This document shows positions 1 through 8,064 of a stretch of DNA of 32,571 nt, in pieces (the first letter of the stretch is position 1; each line of letters starts with the position of its first letter). This DNA comes from a bacterium (GTDB taxonomy: Bacteria; CG03). Location: contig VMTI01000154.1 of assembly GCA_013791675.1 (NCBI GenBank), positions 1 through 32,571 of the forward strand, read 5' to 3'. A program made the position numbers and the translations under genes. Under the pieces are notes generated by a model. The model was given only the letters and a program-made list of their open reading frames with translations, made no database searches and was not told where the DNA came from.

Positions 1-75
1 CCTGCCTATCAACATTGCTATGATCCCACCTGTCGACCTTTGTTCCTTACTTAAGAAAAAAATTGCTTTTTCAAA

Positions 76-145
76 TAAAAGGGGTTATGATGTGTCTTCC
101 CTTCCCTCGCTTTTAATGTAGGGCCTCACGGGGTTCGTCTGCCAT
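76..145 (-). pseudogene. Possible decayed start of a group II intron reverse transcriptase/maturase
   Basis: On the minus strand an ATG at 145 opens MADEPREALH and meets TAA at 113-115. Reading on with one stop read as CAA and one base restored gives HQKREGREDTS. From memory, this resembles the N-terminus of group II intron-encoded maturases (M-A-x-E-P-R-E-A ... R-E-G). Nothing downstream toward base 1 keeps a reading frame, so if this is a maturase only its first ~20 codons are left. Low confidence: the match is a remembered signature over a short, broken stretch. The rest of 1-278 holds no ORF I can support. Confidence 0.25.
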
Positions 146-231
146 TCTTGCTCTTGGGCTGGCTTCTTAAAAGATGAAAAATAAAAAGACGTTATGTCAC
201 GAATAAGTCATGAAAGCCCCGGCGGAGCCGG

Positions 232-257
232 CCTGGCACCGTTTACATATTGAAAAA
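232..257. repeat. CCTGGCACC-GTTTACATATT motif, possible mobile-element end
   Basis: The string CCTGGCACCGTTTACATATT lies directly upstream of the RNase G gene, next to a small GC hairpin (CCGGC-GGA-GCCGG, about 220-231). From memory, GGTGCC(T/A)GGCACC followed by GTTTACATATT recurs near REP-associated (Y1) transposases in several environmental bacterial lineages. Only one arm is visible here, and no second copy was found in the window. It may mark the boundary between decayed mobile DNA (1-240) and the rng operon. It could equally serve as part of the promoter region; TTTACA resembles a -35 box, but no convincing -10 follows. Confidence 0.3.
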
Positions 258-278
258 AATCAGTTTTTTTGTTAGAAA

Positions 279-1697
279 ATGGGGATGCTAAGAAAAGAAA
301 CCAAAAACATTATACTTATAGAAGTCGATGCGGACGAAAAACGCGCGGCCTATCTGCGCGGTAATGATGTGCAGGAGCTTATTATAGAGCGTACGGAGGA
401 GCCTGCCAGAATAGGCGATATATATTACGGCAAAGTGTCCGGTGTCAATGACGCGATTCACGCCGCGTTTGTGGATATAGGCGTAGGCCGGAACTGTTTT
501 CTGCCTTTTTCGGATTATCCGGAAAAAATGAAGAAAGGTGACAGGGTTTTTGTGCAGATTGCGAAAGATGAAATAAAAACCAAGCCTGCCAGGCTCACAG
601 GCTACATATCCGTTCCGGGAAGGTTTCTGATATTTATGCCTAATTCTCAAAGAGGCGGAGTGTCCAAAAATATCACGGAACGCCAGGAGAGGCTCCGGCT
701 GAAAAAAACAATGGAAGATCTGAAATCCAGTTTCGGCGGGGCGTGGATATCGCGCACTCAGGCGAGCGGCAGGCCTGAGAAAGAAATAATTTCCGACGGT
801 ACATTTCTGGCGGCGGTATGGAAAGAAATAGAAATAGAAAAAAGTAAAGATATTAAAACCGGGCCGGTTTATTGCATGCAGGATTTTACTCCGAAAATTA
901 TCAGAGAGATGCTGAATGACAAAACAAATGCCGTTTATGTTGAGCCCGACGCTGAATTTGAAAAGGCCAAAATGTATTTAAAGCGTATAGCGCCGGATCA
1001 AAAGGCGGTGCTGGCCGCAAATTCCGAAAACCGCAGTTTGTTTGAGATTTACGGCGTTGAAAAAGTCATAAGGAATCTCACAAAGCCTTCTGTTTCGCTT
1101 CCTTCGGGCGGTGAGATAGTTATTCAGTCCACCGAGGCGCTCACGGCTATAGATGTAAACAGCAAGGGTTTTAAAAAGAAAGGTTCGGTCGAAAGCACAT
1201 CTTTTTTAACCAACAAAGAAGCGGCGAAGGAAATAATGAGGCAGATAAGGATCAGGAATATCGGCGGCATAATCGTCTGCGACCTCATTGACATGGAAAA
1301 GTCTTTGCACAAGCAGGAAATTTACGATATAATGAAAGAAGAGGCCTCCTTTGACAGGGCTAAAATTGATATTTTACCGCTGAACCGGCTGGGCCTTGTG
1401 GAGATAACGAGGCAGAGGCTTGAAGATAATATTCTTGAAAAGGTAAGCGTCAAGTGCTCTCATTGCGATGGAAGCGGGCGTGTGCTTTCGCCGCTGACGA
1501 TGCTTATCAGGATAAAGAGGCATTTAATGAAAAATAAAAATAATCTTCAGGGCGTGTCGGTGAATATTTTTGTGCATCCGACGGTCGCTGATATGTTTAC
1601 GGAAGAGGCCATAGACGCGCTTTCGTTGGCTACAGGCAAAAGAATAAGAATGCGCGCGGATTACAAAATTTCGGAGCAGGAATATGAAATCGAATAA
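279..1697 (+). CDS. rng: Ribonuclease G/E family endoribonuclease
   Basis: This single-strand-specific endoribonuclease of the RNase E/G family acts in rRNA maturation and mRNA turnover. At 472 aa it matches RNase G (about 490 aa) and lacks the long C-terminal scaffold of RNase E. An N-terminal S1-like domain (about residues 35-120: GDIYYGKV..AAFVDIG) is followed by the catalytic core. The two metal-binding aspartates lie in TAIDVNSKGF and GGIIVCDLIDME, and the zinc-link motif is CSHCDGSG. In the first motif Ser replaces the usual Thr/Ala before the Gly. The start is uncertain: ATG at 279 or ATG at 285, neither with a good Shine-Dalgarno. The next gene starts inside its 3' end, so it probably heads a long operon. 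Confidence 0.93.
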   Translation: MGMLRKETKNIILIEVDADEKRAAYLRGNDVQELIIERTEEPARIGDIYYGKVSGVNDAIHAAFVDIGVGRNCFLPFSDYPEKMKKGDRVFVQIAKDEIKTKPARLTGYISVPGRFLIFMPNSQRGGVSKNITERQERLRLKKTMEDLKSSFGGAWISRTQASGRPEKEIISDGTFLAAVWKEIEIEKSKDIKTGPVYCMQDFTPKIIREMLNDKTNAVYVEPDAEFEKAKMYLKRIAPDQKAVLAANSENRSLFEIYGVEKVIRNLTKPSVSLPSGGEIVIQSTEALTAIDVNSKGFKKKGSVESTSFLTNKEAAKEIMRQIRIRNIGGIIVCDLIDMEKSLHKQEIYDIMKEEASFDRAKIDILPLNRLGLVEITRQRLEDNILEKVSVKCSHCDGSGRVLSPLTMLIRIKRHLMKNKNNLQGVSVNIFVHPTVADMFTEEAIDALSLATGKRIRMRADYKISEQEYEIE

Positions 1698-2190
1698 AGC
1701 CTTTACGCTGGTTGAGCTTATGATAGTCATCAGCATCGTCGGTATGCTGGCGGCGATAGCGACGCCTAAATTCTCGGATATGGTGAGAAAAGCCCACGAA
1801 GCTGTTACAAAAAATAATCTCGGCGTGCTGAGGTCGGTTACATCCATTTATTATGCGGATCATACAGGTGTGTGGCCTTATGAGGGCACTGATGTGGCGT
1901 CTGATGTTTCAGGCGATGCTACGTTCAGTTATCTTTCCGATTTGGACGGGGGCCTCGCTCTTGTTCCAAAATATGTGAGCGAAATTCCTGCGCTGCAGAC
2001 AGGGCAGCTCATACCCATTGAGGGTAAAAACGAGGTTGCCGTCGCTGTTGACGGAGGCGCATTTGATTATGATACGAAGAGCGATTTCGGCACTACGGCC
2101 GCGTGGGTTTATATGAAGGATTTGGGAACTTGGTATATTAATAGCGGTGATGAGAAGGATACAAAAGGAGAATATATACACTCATGGTAA
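1684..2190 (+). CDS. Type IV pilin / type II secretion pseudopilin-like protein
   Basis: The protein has a class III (prepilin) signal: a six-residue basic leader MKSNKA, then FTLVELMIVISIVGMLAAIATPKF, the hydrophobic pilin helix with Glu at mature position 5. The prepilin peptidase PilD would cut before Phe. The residue before the cut is Ala, where Gly is nearly universal. The 168-aa precursor has a small C-terminal globular domain typical of PulG/PilE-like major pseudopilins. It begins 14 bp inside rng behind GGAGCAGGA, and its end overlaps the next gene by 7 bp. No pilus assembly ATPase, platform or peptidase gene lies in the window, so it may be an isolated pilin served in trans. I cannot tell pilin from pseudopilin. 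Confidence 0.85.
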   Translation: MKSNKAFTLVELMIVISIVGMLAAIATPKFSDMVRKAHEAVTKNNLGVLRSVTSIYYADHTGVWPYEGTDVASDVSGDATFSYLSDLDGGLALVPKYVSEIPALQTGQLIPIEGKNEVAVAVDGGAFDYDTKSDFGTTAAWVYMKDLGTWYINSGDEKDTKGEYIHSW

Positions 2191-3527
2191 AAGAAACAGC
2201 GTACATTATTTCCGGAGATAAATATTTTACTGAAAAGCTTACGGGGATTCTTCAAGACAATTACATTGTGACAGTTTTTGATTCCCCGGAAGGCTCGATT
2301 GATGAAATTCTGAAAAAAAAGCCGGATGTTATTGTCAGCGAGATAATTTTTTCTTCTATAGACGGCATTAATTTTGCCGCGGGCTTAAAAGAAAAATGCC
2401 TGGAATCGCCGCTGATTATGCTCACAAAACTGCATCCCACGCCTAAAGTCGCCGAGCTTCTGGAAATAGCGGGCTGTTTCAACAGAGATTTAAGCGATGA
2501 GCTGCTTCTTGATAAAATCAAAAGTTTGTCCGGCTGGAAAAAGCGCAAAGTTTTTCCGCCGCTGCTACCCATAATAACGGAAGGCAACATAGGAATGGCG
2601 GTCAAACAGCTTCTGAACGATGTGTATGAGGAAAAAAAGAACGAGTGCCTCGCCAAAATAGGCGCAAAAGATTTTTCAAGGGCGCTGGAAATAGTGACGT
2701 TTCTCCGAAGAGTTTTTCCCACCGACCTTAGGACGCAGGGGCTGATAAGGGAAATTGTCAATTCAAAAGAGGCGATAGAGCCGAAAACGGTCCAGACCTC
2801 TTTTTCGGCCTCCCGCGACGAGATAAATAAGGTGTCACGAGCGGCCCGCGGCGCCGGTGAAGCCGGAAATTTAGCCGGTATGCTGGAAGGCGCGAAAAAG
2901 CTGCTGCTTATGGAAGATGTAAAAAACGGAATAAGGCTTCTGCGTGAAATTGTTGTTTTTTCTGAAGAAAACCCCTATCTCGCGGAGAGGATTGTGATAG
3001 AGAAGGAAGGCTCGCCGGCGTCTGTTTTGGATATTCTGTGCGCGGCGTCTGTTTTTCTGAGTTTTTTCATATATCCGTATGTTTTTGCCGGCGCCGGCAT
3101 TTTTTTCGGTATCGCGGCGTTTGTTATGAAAAAGGAAAGAAAAGCCTCCACTTTTGCCATACCGGCGGCGCTTGTCATAATAGCGCTGAATTTTTTTCAT
3201 TTTCCTCTTCTTTCAGATATGGTCGCAAAGTGGCAGGATAAAGCTGCGGCGAAAAAGATTTTTAGCGTTAGCCCTCAAATTTTCATACCCGGCAAAGAAA
3301 CTCTCACCATAAAATATAGAGTGAGCAAAATTTCCCCTGTCATCATTACGGCGTCGTCAGCCAGGCAGCATGCCGAGATTCTTAACAATAAAGAACACAG
3401 TACCGGGGTTTTTGAGATACCGTGGAACGGCAAAACAGATGACGGGGCATTTATGAAAAATAATTTTAACCTTAGACTGAATATAGACGGTAAAACCCTA
3501 ACGGAAAAAATTTATATAGGCGACTGA
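2184..3527 (+). CDS. Membrane protein: pseudo-receiver, helical linker, two TM helices, FlgD-like C-terminus
   Basis: I do not recognise a named family for this 447-aa protein. Residues 1-120 look like a response-regulator receiver fold, but the phospho-acceptor position has Glu (PDVIVSEIIFSSIDG, E53), and the usual Lys-Pro near the end is FNRDL. It is therefore probably not phosphorylated. A helical, TPR-like stretch follows (about 130-270). Two hydrophobic segments come next (about 283-315 and 322-345). A C-terminal beta-rich domain ends VFEIPWNGKTDDGAFMKNNFNLRLNID, resembling the FlgD/Ig-like fold (WDGkdd-G----G-Y). It starts inside the pilin gene, and its TGA overlaps the ATG of the HAMP gene (TGATG), so the three are translationally coupled. 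A role in controlling or anchoring the pilin is an inference from position. Confidence 0.75.
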   Translation: MVKETAYIISGDKYFTEKLTGILQDNYIVTVFDSPEGSIDEILKKKPDVIVSEIIFSSIDGINFAAGLKEKCLESPLIMLTKLHPTPKVAELLEIAGCFNRDLSDELLLDKIKSLSGWKKRKVFPPLLPIITEGNIGMAVKQLLNDVYEEKKNECLAKIGAKDFSRALEIVTFLRRVFPTDLRTQGLIREIVNSKEAIEPKTVQTSFSASRDEINKVSRAARGAGEAGNLAGMLEGAKKLLLMEDVKNGIRLLREIVVFSEENPYLAERIVIEKEGSPASVLDILCAASVFLSFFIYPYVFAGAGIFFGIAAFVMKKERKASTFAIPAALVIIALNFFHFPLLSDMVAKWQDKAAAKKIFSVSPQIFIPGKETLTIKYRVSKISPVIITASSARQHAEILNNKEHSTGVFEIPWNGKTDDGAFMKNNFNLRLNIDGKTLTEKIYIGD

Positions 3528-4114
3528 TGCCTTTATACGAGAGAAAGCATTTTTTAACGCACAAGAATTATCAGCTCAGGTACACGGCCTATATCATAGC
3601 GGCCATGATAAGCGTGGCCGCGGCGATCTCGGTTTTGACTTTCACCATGGTGTATCCTCTCCTTTCGTCCAGGCTTTCAAACGCTGTCACGAAATCTATT
3701 TCAATGGATGTGGCGCGGGGGCTTCTTCTGCCGTATTGGGCTGGCGTCATAGCGCTTATTGTTATAGCGGCGGCGGCAGGGATTCTTTTTTCGCATAGAA
3801 TTGTCGGGCCCGTAAACAGAATGGCGGCGCTTGTTAGCCTTATGGATGAAGGTGATATTTCAAAACGTCTGGTTCTCAGGGAAAAGGACGAGTTTTTGCC
3901 GCTTGCCGGCGCCATTAACAGGCTTTTGGAAAATTTTTCGGGAACTGTCAAAATTTCCCGCGACAATTCCCGACGTATCGGGGCCGAGCTGGAAGATCTT
4001 GAAAAAATGCTCAAAAGCAAAAATGCTTTTGAAACCGATATAGAGGATAAAATTTCATCAATAACCGCGAAGAAAGAAGCCATATACAAAGAGCTTGCCA
4101 AATACAAATCCTGA
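3527..4114 (+). CDS. Two-TM HAMP-domain protein without an output domain
   Basis: This is a 195-aa inner-membrane protein. TM1 is at about 18-45 and TM2 at about 67-90, with only some 20 residues outside the membrane between them. A HAMP domain follows (SHRIVGPVNRMAALVSLMDEGDISKRLVLREKDEFLPLAGAINRLLENF). The C-terminal 55 residues are charged and predicted coiled coil. No kinase, cyclase, phosphatase or methyl-accepting domain follows the HAMP, so any signal must pass to a separate protein. The coupled upstream pseudo-receiver protein is the natural candidate (inference). The ATG overlaps the preceding stop. Confidence 0.8.
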   Translation: MPLYERKHFLTHKNYQLRYTAYIIAAMISVAAAISVLTFTMVYPLLSSRLSNAVTKSISMDVARGLLLPYWAGVIALIVIAAAAGILFSHRIVGPVNRMAALVSLMDEGDISKRLVLREKDEFLPLAGAINRLLENFSGTVKISRDNSRRIGAELEDLEKMLKSKNAFETDIEDKISSITAKKEAIYKELAKYKS

Positions 4115-4121
4115 AAATCTT

Positions 4122-4922
4122 ATGAGTAAAAAACGGCGCTCAGCCTCTCAGCGGAGAACGAAAATAGGCGTTTTTGACTCCGGCATCGGCGGACTGACGG
4201 TTTATAAAGAGCTTAGAAAAAAATATCCTTTCTGCGATTTTATTTATTTCGCGGATACGGCGCATGTGCCTTACGGCGATAAATCGGAGAAAACCATTAT
4301 TTTGTACACCAAAAAAATTGTTTCTTTTCTACTTCGTAAAAAAGCGGATTTGATAGTGTGCGCGTGCAACACGGCTTCGGCTGTGGCGCTTAAGAGCCTT
4401 TCTGCGAATTGCCCCGTTCCCATTCATGGTGTTATTGACGCGGCTGTCCGGGAAGCGGCGGTTTTTTCACGGGTGGCTGTGATAGGGACAAAGCTCACGA
4501 TTAAAAGCGGCGTGTACGAAAAAAAGCTTAAAAAAATGAATGGAAAAATAAAAGTGAAATCCCTTGCCGCGCCTCTTTTTGTTCCTCTTGTTGAAGAGGG
4601 CTGGGCGGGGACGGATGTTTCTGGAAGAGTCGTGAAAATATATCTTGCTCCCGTAAAGCTCATGTGCCCGGAGGCGCTTATACTGGGCTGTACGCATTAT
4701 CCGGTGCTTAGAAAAGAAATATCCGATTATATGGGCGGGGATGTGCGTCTTGTGGATTCAAGTTCGGTAGTAGGCGCGATAGCGCTCAGCGTCTCTATGC
4801 GCCGAGGCAGGGGAAAAAGTTCTTTTTATGTCAGCGACGACCCCGGGCATTTCGTTCGCACGGCAAAAAAAATAATGAAAGTATCCGCGGGGAGAGCGAA
4901 ACTGTGTACAGAATTTTTGTAA
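4122..4922 (+). CDS. murI: Glutamate racemase
   Basis: A PLP-independent racemase making D-glutamate for peptidoglycan. Family motifs are complete: GVFDSGIGGLTV, DTAHVPYGDKS, the first catalytic cysteine in CACNTASA, and the second in LILGCTHYP. The ORF track begins at a TTG (4095) inside the previous gene. The ATG at 4122, 8 bp after the preceding TGA, gives 266 aa, closer to the usual length and to the first conserved strand, so I prefer it, although no clear Shine-Dalgarno supports either. Its 3' end overlaps queD by 19 bp. Confidence 0.94.
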   Translation: MSKKRRSASQRRTKIGVFDSGIGGLTVYKELRKKYPFCDFIYFADTAHVPYGDKSEKTIILYTKKIVSFLLRKKADLIVCACNTASAVALKSLSANCPVPIHGVIDAAVREAAVFSRVAVIGTKLTIKSGVYEKKLKKMNGKIKVKSLAAPLFVPLVEEGWAGTDVSGRVVKIYLAPVKLMCPEALILGCTHYPVLRKEISDYMGGDVRLVDSSSVVGAIALSVSMRRGRGKSSFYVSDDPGHFVRTAKKIMKVSAGRAKLCTEFL

Positions 4923-5269
4923 AGGGAAGTTTTTCTTCCGCGCATTACCTCAGGAATTATAAGGGTAAGTGCGAAAATCTGCATGGCCACAACTGGGGTG
5001 TAACGGCCGAGGTGTCTTCTCTCAAACTCAAAAACGGGATGGTTATGGATTTTGGGGAATTGAAAAAAATGCTGATGGAAGTGATAGAGCCGCTTGACCA
5101 TATTCTTCTCAATGAGCTGCGGGATTTCAAGAAGGATAATCCCACTTCCGAAAACATAGCGCGTTATATTTTCAAAAAGCTGTCCCGGCTTCTTCAGCGC
5201 GGAACACATCTTGAAGAGATAAAAATTTCGGAGACGGAAAATAATATAGCCTCTTATTCCCGTAGATGA
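4904..5269 (+). CDS. queD: 6-carboxy-5,6,7,8-tetrahydropterin synthase
   Basis: Converts dihydroneopterin triphosphate to 6-carboxytetrahydropterin, the first dedicated step toward preQ0 and queuosine. The 121-aa protein shows the zinc histidines (SSAHYL and HGHNW), the catalytic Cys in GKCENLHGHNW, GMVMDFGELKKML, LDHILLNEL, PTSENIARYIF and the late ISETENN segment. Start is GTG at 4904, inside the end of murI, with GGGGAG about 10 bp upstream. The stop overlaps the queC ATG (ATGA). With queC and queE immediately downstream, assignment to QueD rather than a BH4-type PTPS is secure. Confidence 0.93.
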   Translation: MYRIFVKGSFSSAHYLRNYKGKCENLHGHNWGVTAEVSSLKLKNGMVMDFGELKKMLMEVIEPLDHILLNELRDFKKDNPTSENIARYIFKKLSRLLQRGTHLEEIKISETENNIASYSRR

Positions 5270-5970
5270 AAAAGCGCAAAGCGGCCGTGCTTCTTTCCGG
5301 CGGCCTTGATTCGTCCACTATTCTTTTCTGGGCGATAGCTCACGGTTATGAAACGCACTGCCTCATTTTTTCATATAATCAGAGGCATAGCGGAGAAATC
5401 AAAAAGGCCGTAAAAATAGCGGAAGGCGCCCGCAGGCCGTACACGATAATTGATATAAAACTGCCGTGGGGAGGGTCAAGCCTTCTTGGGCAGGGAGGAA
5501 GTATTCCCCGCGGGAAATTACAGGGAAATAAAATACCCTCAACTTATGTCCCCGGTAGAAACACTATATTTATTTCGTACGCCCTGTCTTTTTGCGAGGC
5601 CATGAAAATGAATTTTATTTTTATAGGCGCCAACGCCGTGGATTTTTCCGGTTATCCCGACTGCCGCCCGAGTTACTACAGGGAGTTTGGCAAACTTTTG
5701 AAACAGGCGTCGCTGGGGAAAGTCCGCATCAAAACTCCGCTTCTGAAAAAAAGCAAAAAAGAAATTGTGCTGCTCGCCCGCCTGCTCAAGGTGCCTCTTG
5801 AACACACATGGTCTTGCTACGAGGGCGCCCGCCGGCCCTGCGGGGTGTGTGATTCCTGCCTTCTCAGGGAGAAAGGTTTCCGAGAGGCTGGAATAGAAGA
5901 TCCCGCTCTCAGGGAAACATTAAAAAGTAACCGTACGCCGTCGGCGTACCAAAAAAGAAAGGGGAAATAA
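5266..5970 (+). CDS. queC: 7-cyano-7-deazaguanine synthase
   Basis: An ATP-dependent amide-to-nitrile ligase that converts 7-carboxy-7-deazaguanine to preQ0. The PP-loop is LLSGGLDSST near the N-terminus, and STYVPGRNTIF and GANAVDFSGYPDCR are family hallmarks. The four-cysteine zinc site is near the C-terminus (TWSCYEGARRPCGVCDSC). Length 234 aa is normal. It is coupled to queD by ATGA and lies 10 bp before queE. Confidence 0.95.
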   Translation: MKKRKAAVLLSGGLDSSTILFWAIAHGYETHCLIFSYNQRHSGEIKKAVKIAEGARRPYTIIDIKLPWGGSSLLGQGGSIPRGKLQGNKIPSTYVPGRNTIFISYALSFCEAMKMNFIFIGANAVDFSGYPDCRPSYYREFGKLLKQASLGKVRIKTPLLKKSKKEIVLLARLLKVPLEHTWSCYEGARRPCGVCDSCLLREKGFREAGIEDPALRETLKSNRTPSAYQKRKGK

Positions 5971-5980
5971 ATAAAGCGGC

Positions 5981-6646
5981 ATGCCCACTTCTATTAATAA
6001 AAAAACCTGCGCATTAAAAGGCAAAATCTCGGAAATATTTTTTTCAATTCAGGGCGAAGGTATCTACTGCGGAATTCCGTGCTGGTTTGTGAGATTTTCC
6101 GGCTGTGATAAAAATTGCCCGTACTGCGACACGCTTTACGCCAAAACAGGCGGCTCTTTTATGACGAGCGAAAATGTGCTCAGGCGCATTAAGGGCAACG
6201 CCCCGGTTGTTATAACAGGCGGCGAGCCCTCGCTTCAGGGCGAATTCCTTTCGGCTCTTCTTACGAAACTTAAAGGCAGAAAGGTATTCTTAGAGACATC
6301 GGGTTCAATGCAGCTTTCGGACGCCGGCGCTTTTGAGCACATTTCTTTTCACGCGGAACTTCCTCTATCATCGGACGACAGGAAATTTATAAGAGACATA
6401 AGCGTTCGGGCGTTTACGCTGAAAATTGTTGTCACCTCCGCCGCAAAATTCAAAGATATTCTGAGCGCGGCGCGTTATCTCGGCAAATTCGTCAATTCGT
6501 CTATTGTGCTTCAGCCGGTGAGCATAGGGAAAAAAATTGACAAGGCGGCTCTCGGCAAGGCCGTTCTTTTTGCCGGACGCCTTCAAAGTGTTTACAAAAA
6601 AGTGCGGATGCTCCCGCAGATTCATAAACTCCTTGATTTAAAATAA
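5981..6646 (+). CDS. queE: 7-carboxy-7-deazaguanine synthase (radical SAM)
   Basis: Rearranges 6-carboxytetrahydropterin to 7-carboxy-7-deazaguanine with S-adenosylmethionine. The cluster motif is CX3CX2C (GCDKNCPYCDT), with the SAM-contacting VVITGGEPSLQ. The N-terminal EIFFSIQGEGIYCGIPCWFVRF and C-terminal MLPQIHKLLDLK are typical of QueE. The 221-aa length fits. The operon queD-C-E gives preQ0; GTP cyclohydrolase, QueF and Tgt are not in the window, so the end product (queuosine in tRNA, or another deazaguanine) cannot be decided here. Confidence 0.95.
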   Translation: MPTSINKKTCALKGKISEIFFSIQGEGIYCGIPCWFVRFSGCDKNCPYCDTLYAKTGGSFMTSENVLRRIKGNAPVVITGGEPSLQGEFLSALLTKLKGRKVFLETSGSMQLSDAGAFEHISFHAELPLSSDDRKFIRDISVRAFTLKIVVTSAAKFKDILSAARYLGKFVNSSIVLQPVSIGKKIDKAALGKAVLFAGRLQSVYKKVRMLPQIHKLLDLK

Positions 6647-6701
6647 GTGAGCCTCCGCCTCTCCCCTTGCAAAAAAGCCGTTTAATTTCTAAAAATAGGT
6701 T

Positions 6702-6992
6702 ATGGAAAGGGATATAGATAAGCCGGACAGAGACGAAATCAATGTCATAATATATCTTAGAAACTGCAAAATAAAAGGGAAGATGTTTCTTCCCCCCGGC
6801 GGACGTGTGTCGGATTTCGTGAATTCGCCCATAAGACAGTTTATTCCAGTTACGGATGCGGAGATAGAATCAATAAGCGGCGATAAATGGTCTTACCGCG
6901 TCAGGTTTCTTAATCTCAACAAAAACGAAATTGCCACCATATTTCCGGCGGAAGCCTTTATAGAAGGAAAAAAAGCTGAGAGCGTTTTATAA
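6702..6992 (+). CDS. Small conserved protein of unknown function (DUF6812-like)
   Basis: A 96-aa soluble protein with no TM segment or signal peptide. The pattern of a short N-terminal strand, GKMFLPPGGRVSDFVNSPIRQFIPVTDAEIES, then a second strand pair, resembles a small beta-rich family I remember as DUF6812 (RlsDfLN ... FipvtdA). The function is unknown. It ends 32 bp before recA and may share its transcript. The 55 bp before it hold no other feature. Confidence 0.65.
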   Translation: MERDIDKPDRDEINVIIYLRNCKIKGKMFLPPGGRVSDFVNSPIRQFIPVTDAEIESISGDKWSYRVRFLNLNKNEIATIFPAEAFIEGKKAESVL

Positions 6993-7024
6993 GAAGCGCC
7001 GTGAAAATATAAAAGGAGGATAAA

Positions 7025-8050
7025 ATGTCAAAAGATGAAAAACAGAAAAGCTTAGATGTGGCTCTTGCTGAAATTGAAAAAAAATTCGGGAAGGGGGCAA
7101 TAATGCGTCTCGGCGATGAAAGATTTTTCGGCAAGGTGTCCGCTATTCCCACAAGAGCCATGTCGCTTGATATCGCGCTCGGCATAGGCGGTATTCCCTG
7201 CGGCCGTATCACCGAAATTTTCGGGCCCGAAGGCGGCGGAAAAACAACTCTCGCTCTTCAGATAATAGCCAATGTGCAGAAAGCCGGCGGCACCGCGGCT
7301 TTTGTGGATGTCGAACACGCCATGGATCCCGATTACGCGGAAAAAATAGGCGTCGACATAAAAGAGCTCCTGATTTCACAGCCGGATTCCGGAGAGCAGG
7401 CGCTGCAGATCATAGACACTTTGATAAGGACCGGCGCTATAGACGTTATTGTTCTGGATTCCGTGGCGGCGCTTGTCCCCAAGGCCGAGCTTGAAGGGGA
7501 TATAGGTTCTCCGACGGTAGGACTTCAGGCGCGGCTGATGTCGCAGAGTCTGAGGCGTCTGGCCTCAGCCATATCAAAATCCAGAACCGCCGCAATTTTC
7601 ATAAATCAGATAAGAGAGAAAATAGGAATGACTTTCGGTTTCGGCGGCACAACGACAACCCCCGGAGGCAGAGCTCTTAAATTTTATTCATCTGTCCGTC
7701 TTGACATAAGAAGAATAGGCTCCATTAAGAAGGGCAACGACATAATAGGCGCGCGTGTTAAGGTGAAAGTCGCCAAAAATAAAGTAGCTCCGCCGTTTAA
7801 GGTCTGCGAATTTGATATTTATTTTGGAAAAGGTATTGTTCCCGAATCTTCCCTGCTTGATGTGGGCACGGATCTGGGTTTAATCAAAAAAACCGGCAAC
7901 ACCTTTTTTTACGGCGACATCAAGCTGGGAATAGGCCGTGAAAGTTCCGTGGAAATGCTGGTAGAAGACCAAAAGACCACGGCCGCTCTTGAAACAGAAA
8001 TCAAAAAAATCTGTTTTCCTGAAAAGAAAAAAGAAGCCAAAAAAGATTAG
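7025..8050 (+). CDS. recA: Recombinase RecA
   Basis: The homologous-recombination ATPase and SOS co-protease. A perfect AAGGAGG (7013-7019) fixes the ATG at 7025. Walker A is GPEGGGKTT (residues 67-75; GPESSGKTT in most bacteria), the catalytic Glu is in [11 protein letters not shown], and Walker B is [10 protein letters not shown]. The L2 DNA-binding loop is [17 protein letters not shown], two residues longer than the usual FGNPETTxGGxALKF, and lacks the NPE motif. The C-terminal tail is mixed Lys/Glu rather than strongly acidic. No LexA-like box was seen upstream. Confidence 0.97.
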   Translation: MSKDEKQKSLDVALAEIEKKFGKGAIMRLGDERFFGKVSAIPTRAMSLDIALGIGGIPCGRITEIFGPEGGGKTTLALQIIANVQKAGGTAAFVDVEHAMDPDYAEKIGVDIKELLISQPDSGEQALQIIDTLIRTGAIDVIVLDSVAALVPKAELEGDIGSPTVGLQARLMSQSLRRLASAISKSRTAAIFINQIREKIGMTFGFGGTTTTPGGRALKFYSSVRLDIRRIGSIKKGNDIIGARVKVKVAKNKVAPPFKVCEFDIYFGKGIVPESSLLDVGTDLGLIKKTGNTFFYGDIKLGIGRESSVEMLVEDQKTTAALETEIKKICFPEKKKEAKKD

Positions 8051-8064
8051 TTTTCGCGGTAACA

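Noticed and set aside
4095-4121. TTG start extending murI upstream
   Set aside because: It lies inside the HAMP gene and adds residues not conserved in MurI; an ATG follows at 4122 next to the first conserved motif.
5981-6646. NrdG or PflA activase instead of QueE
   Set aside because: The IQGEG, GCDKNCPYCDT and C-terminal LPQIHK motifs with queD/queC upstream fix the QueE assignment.
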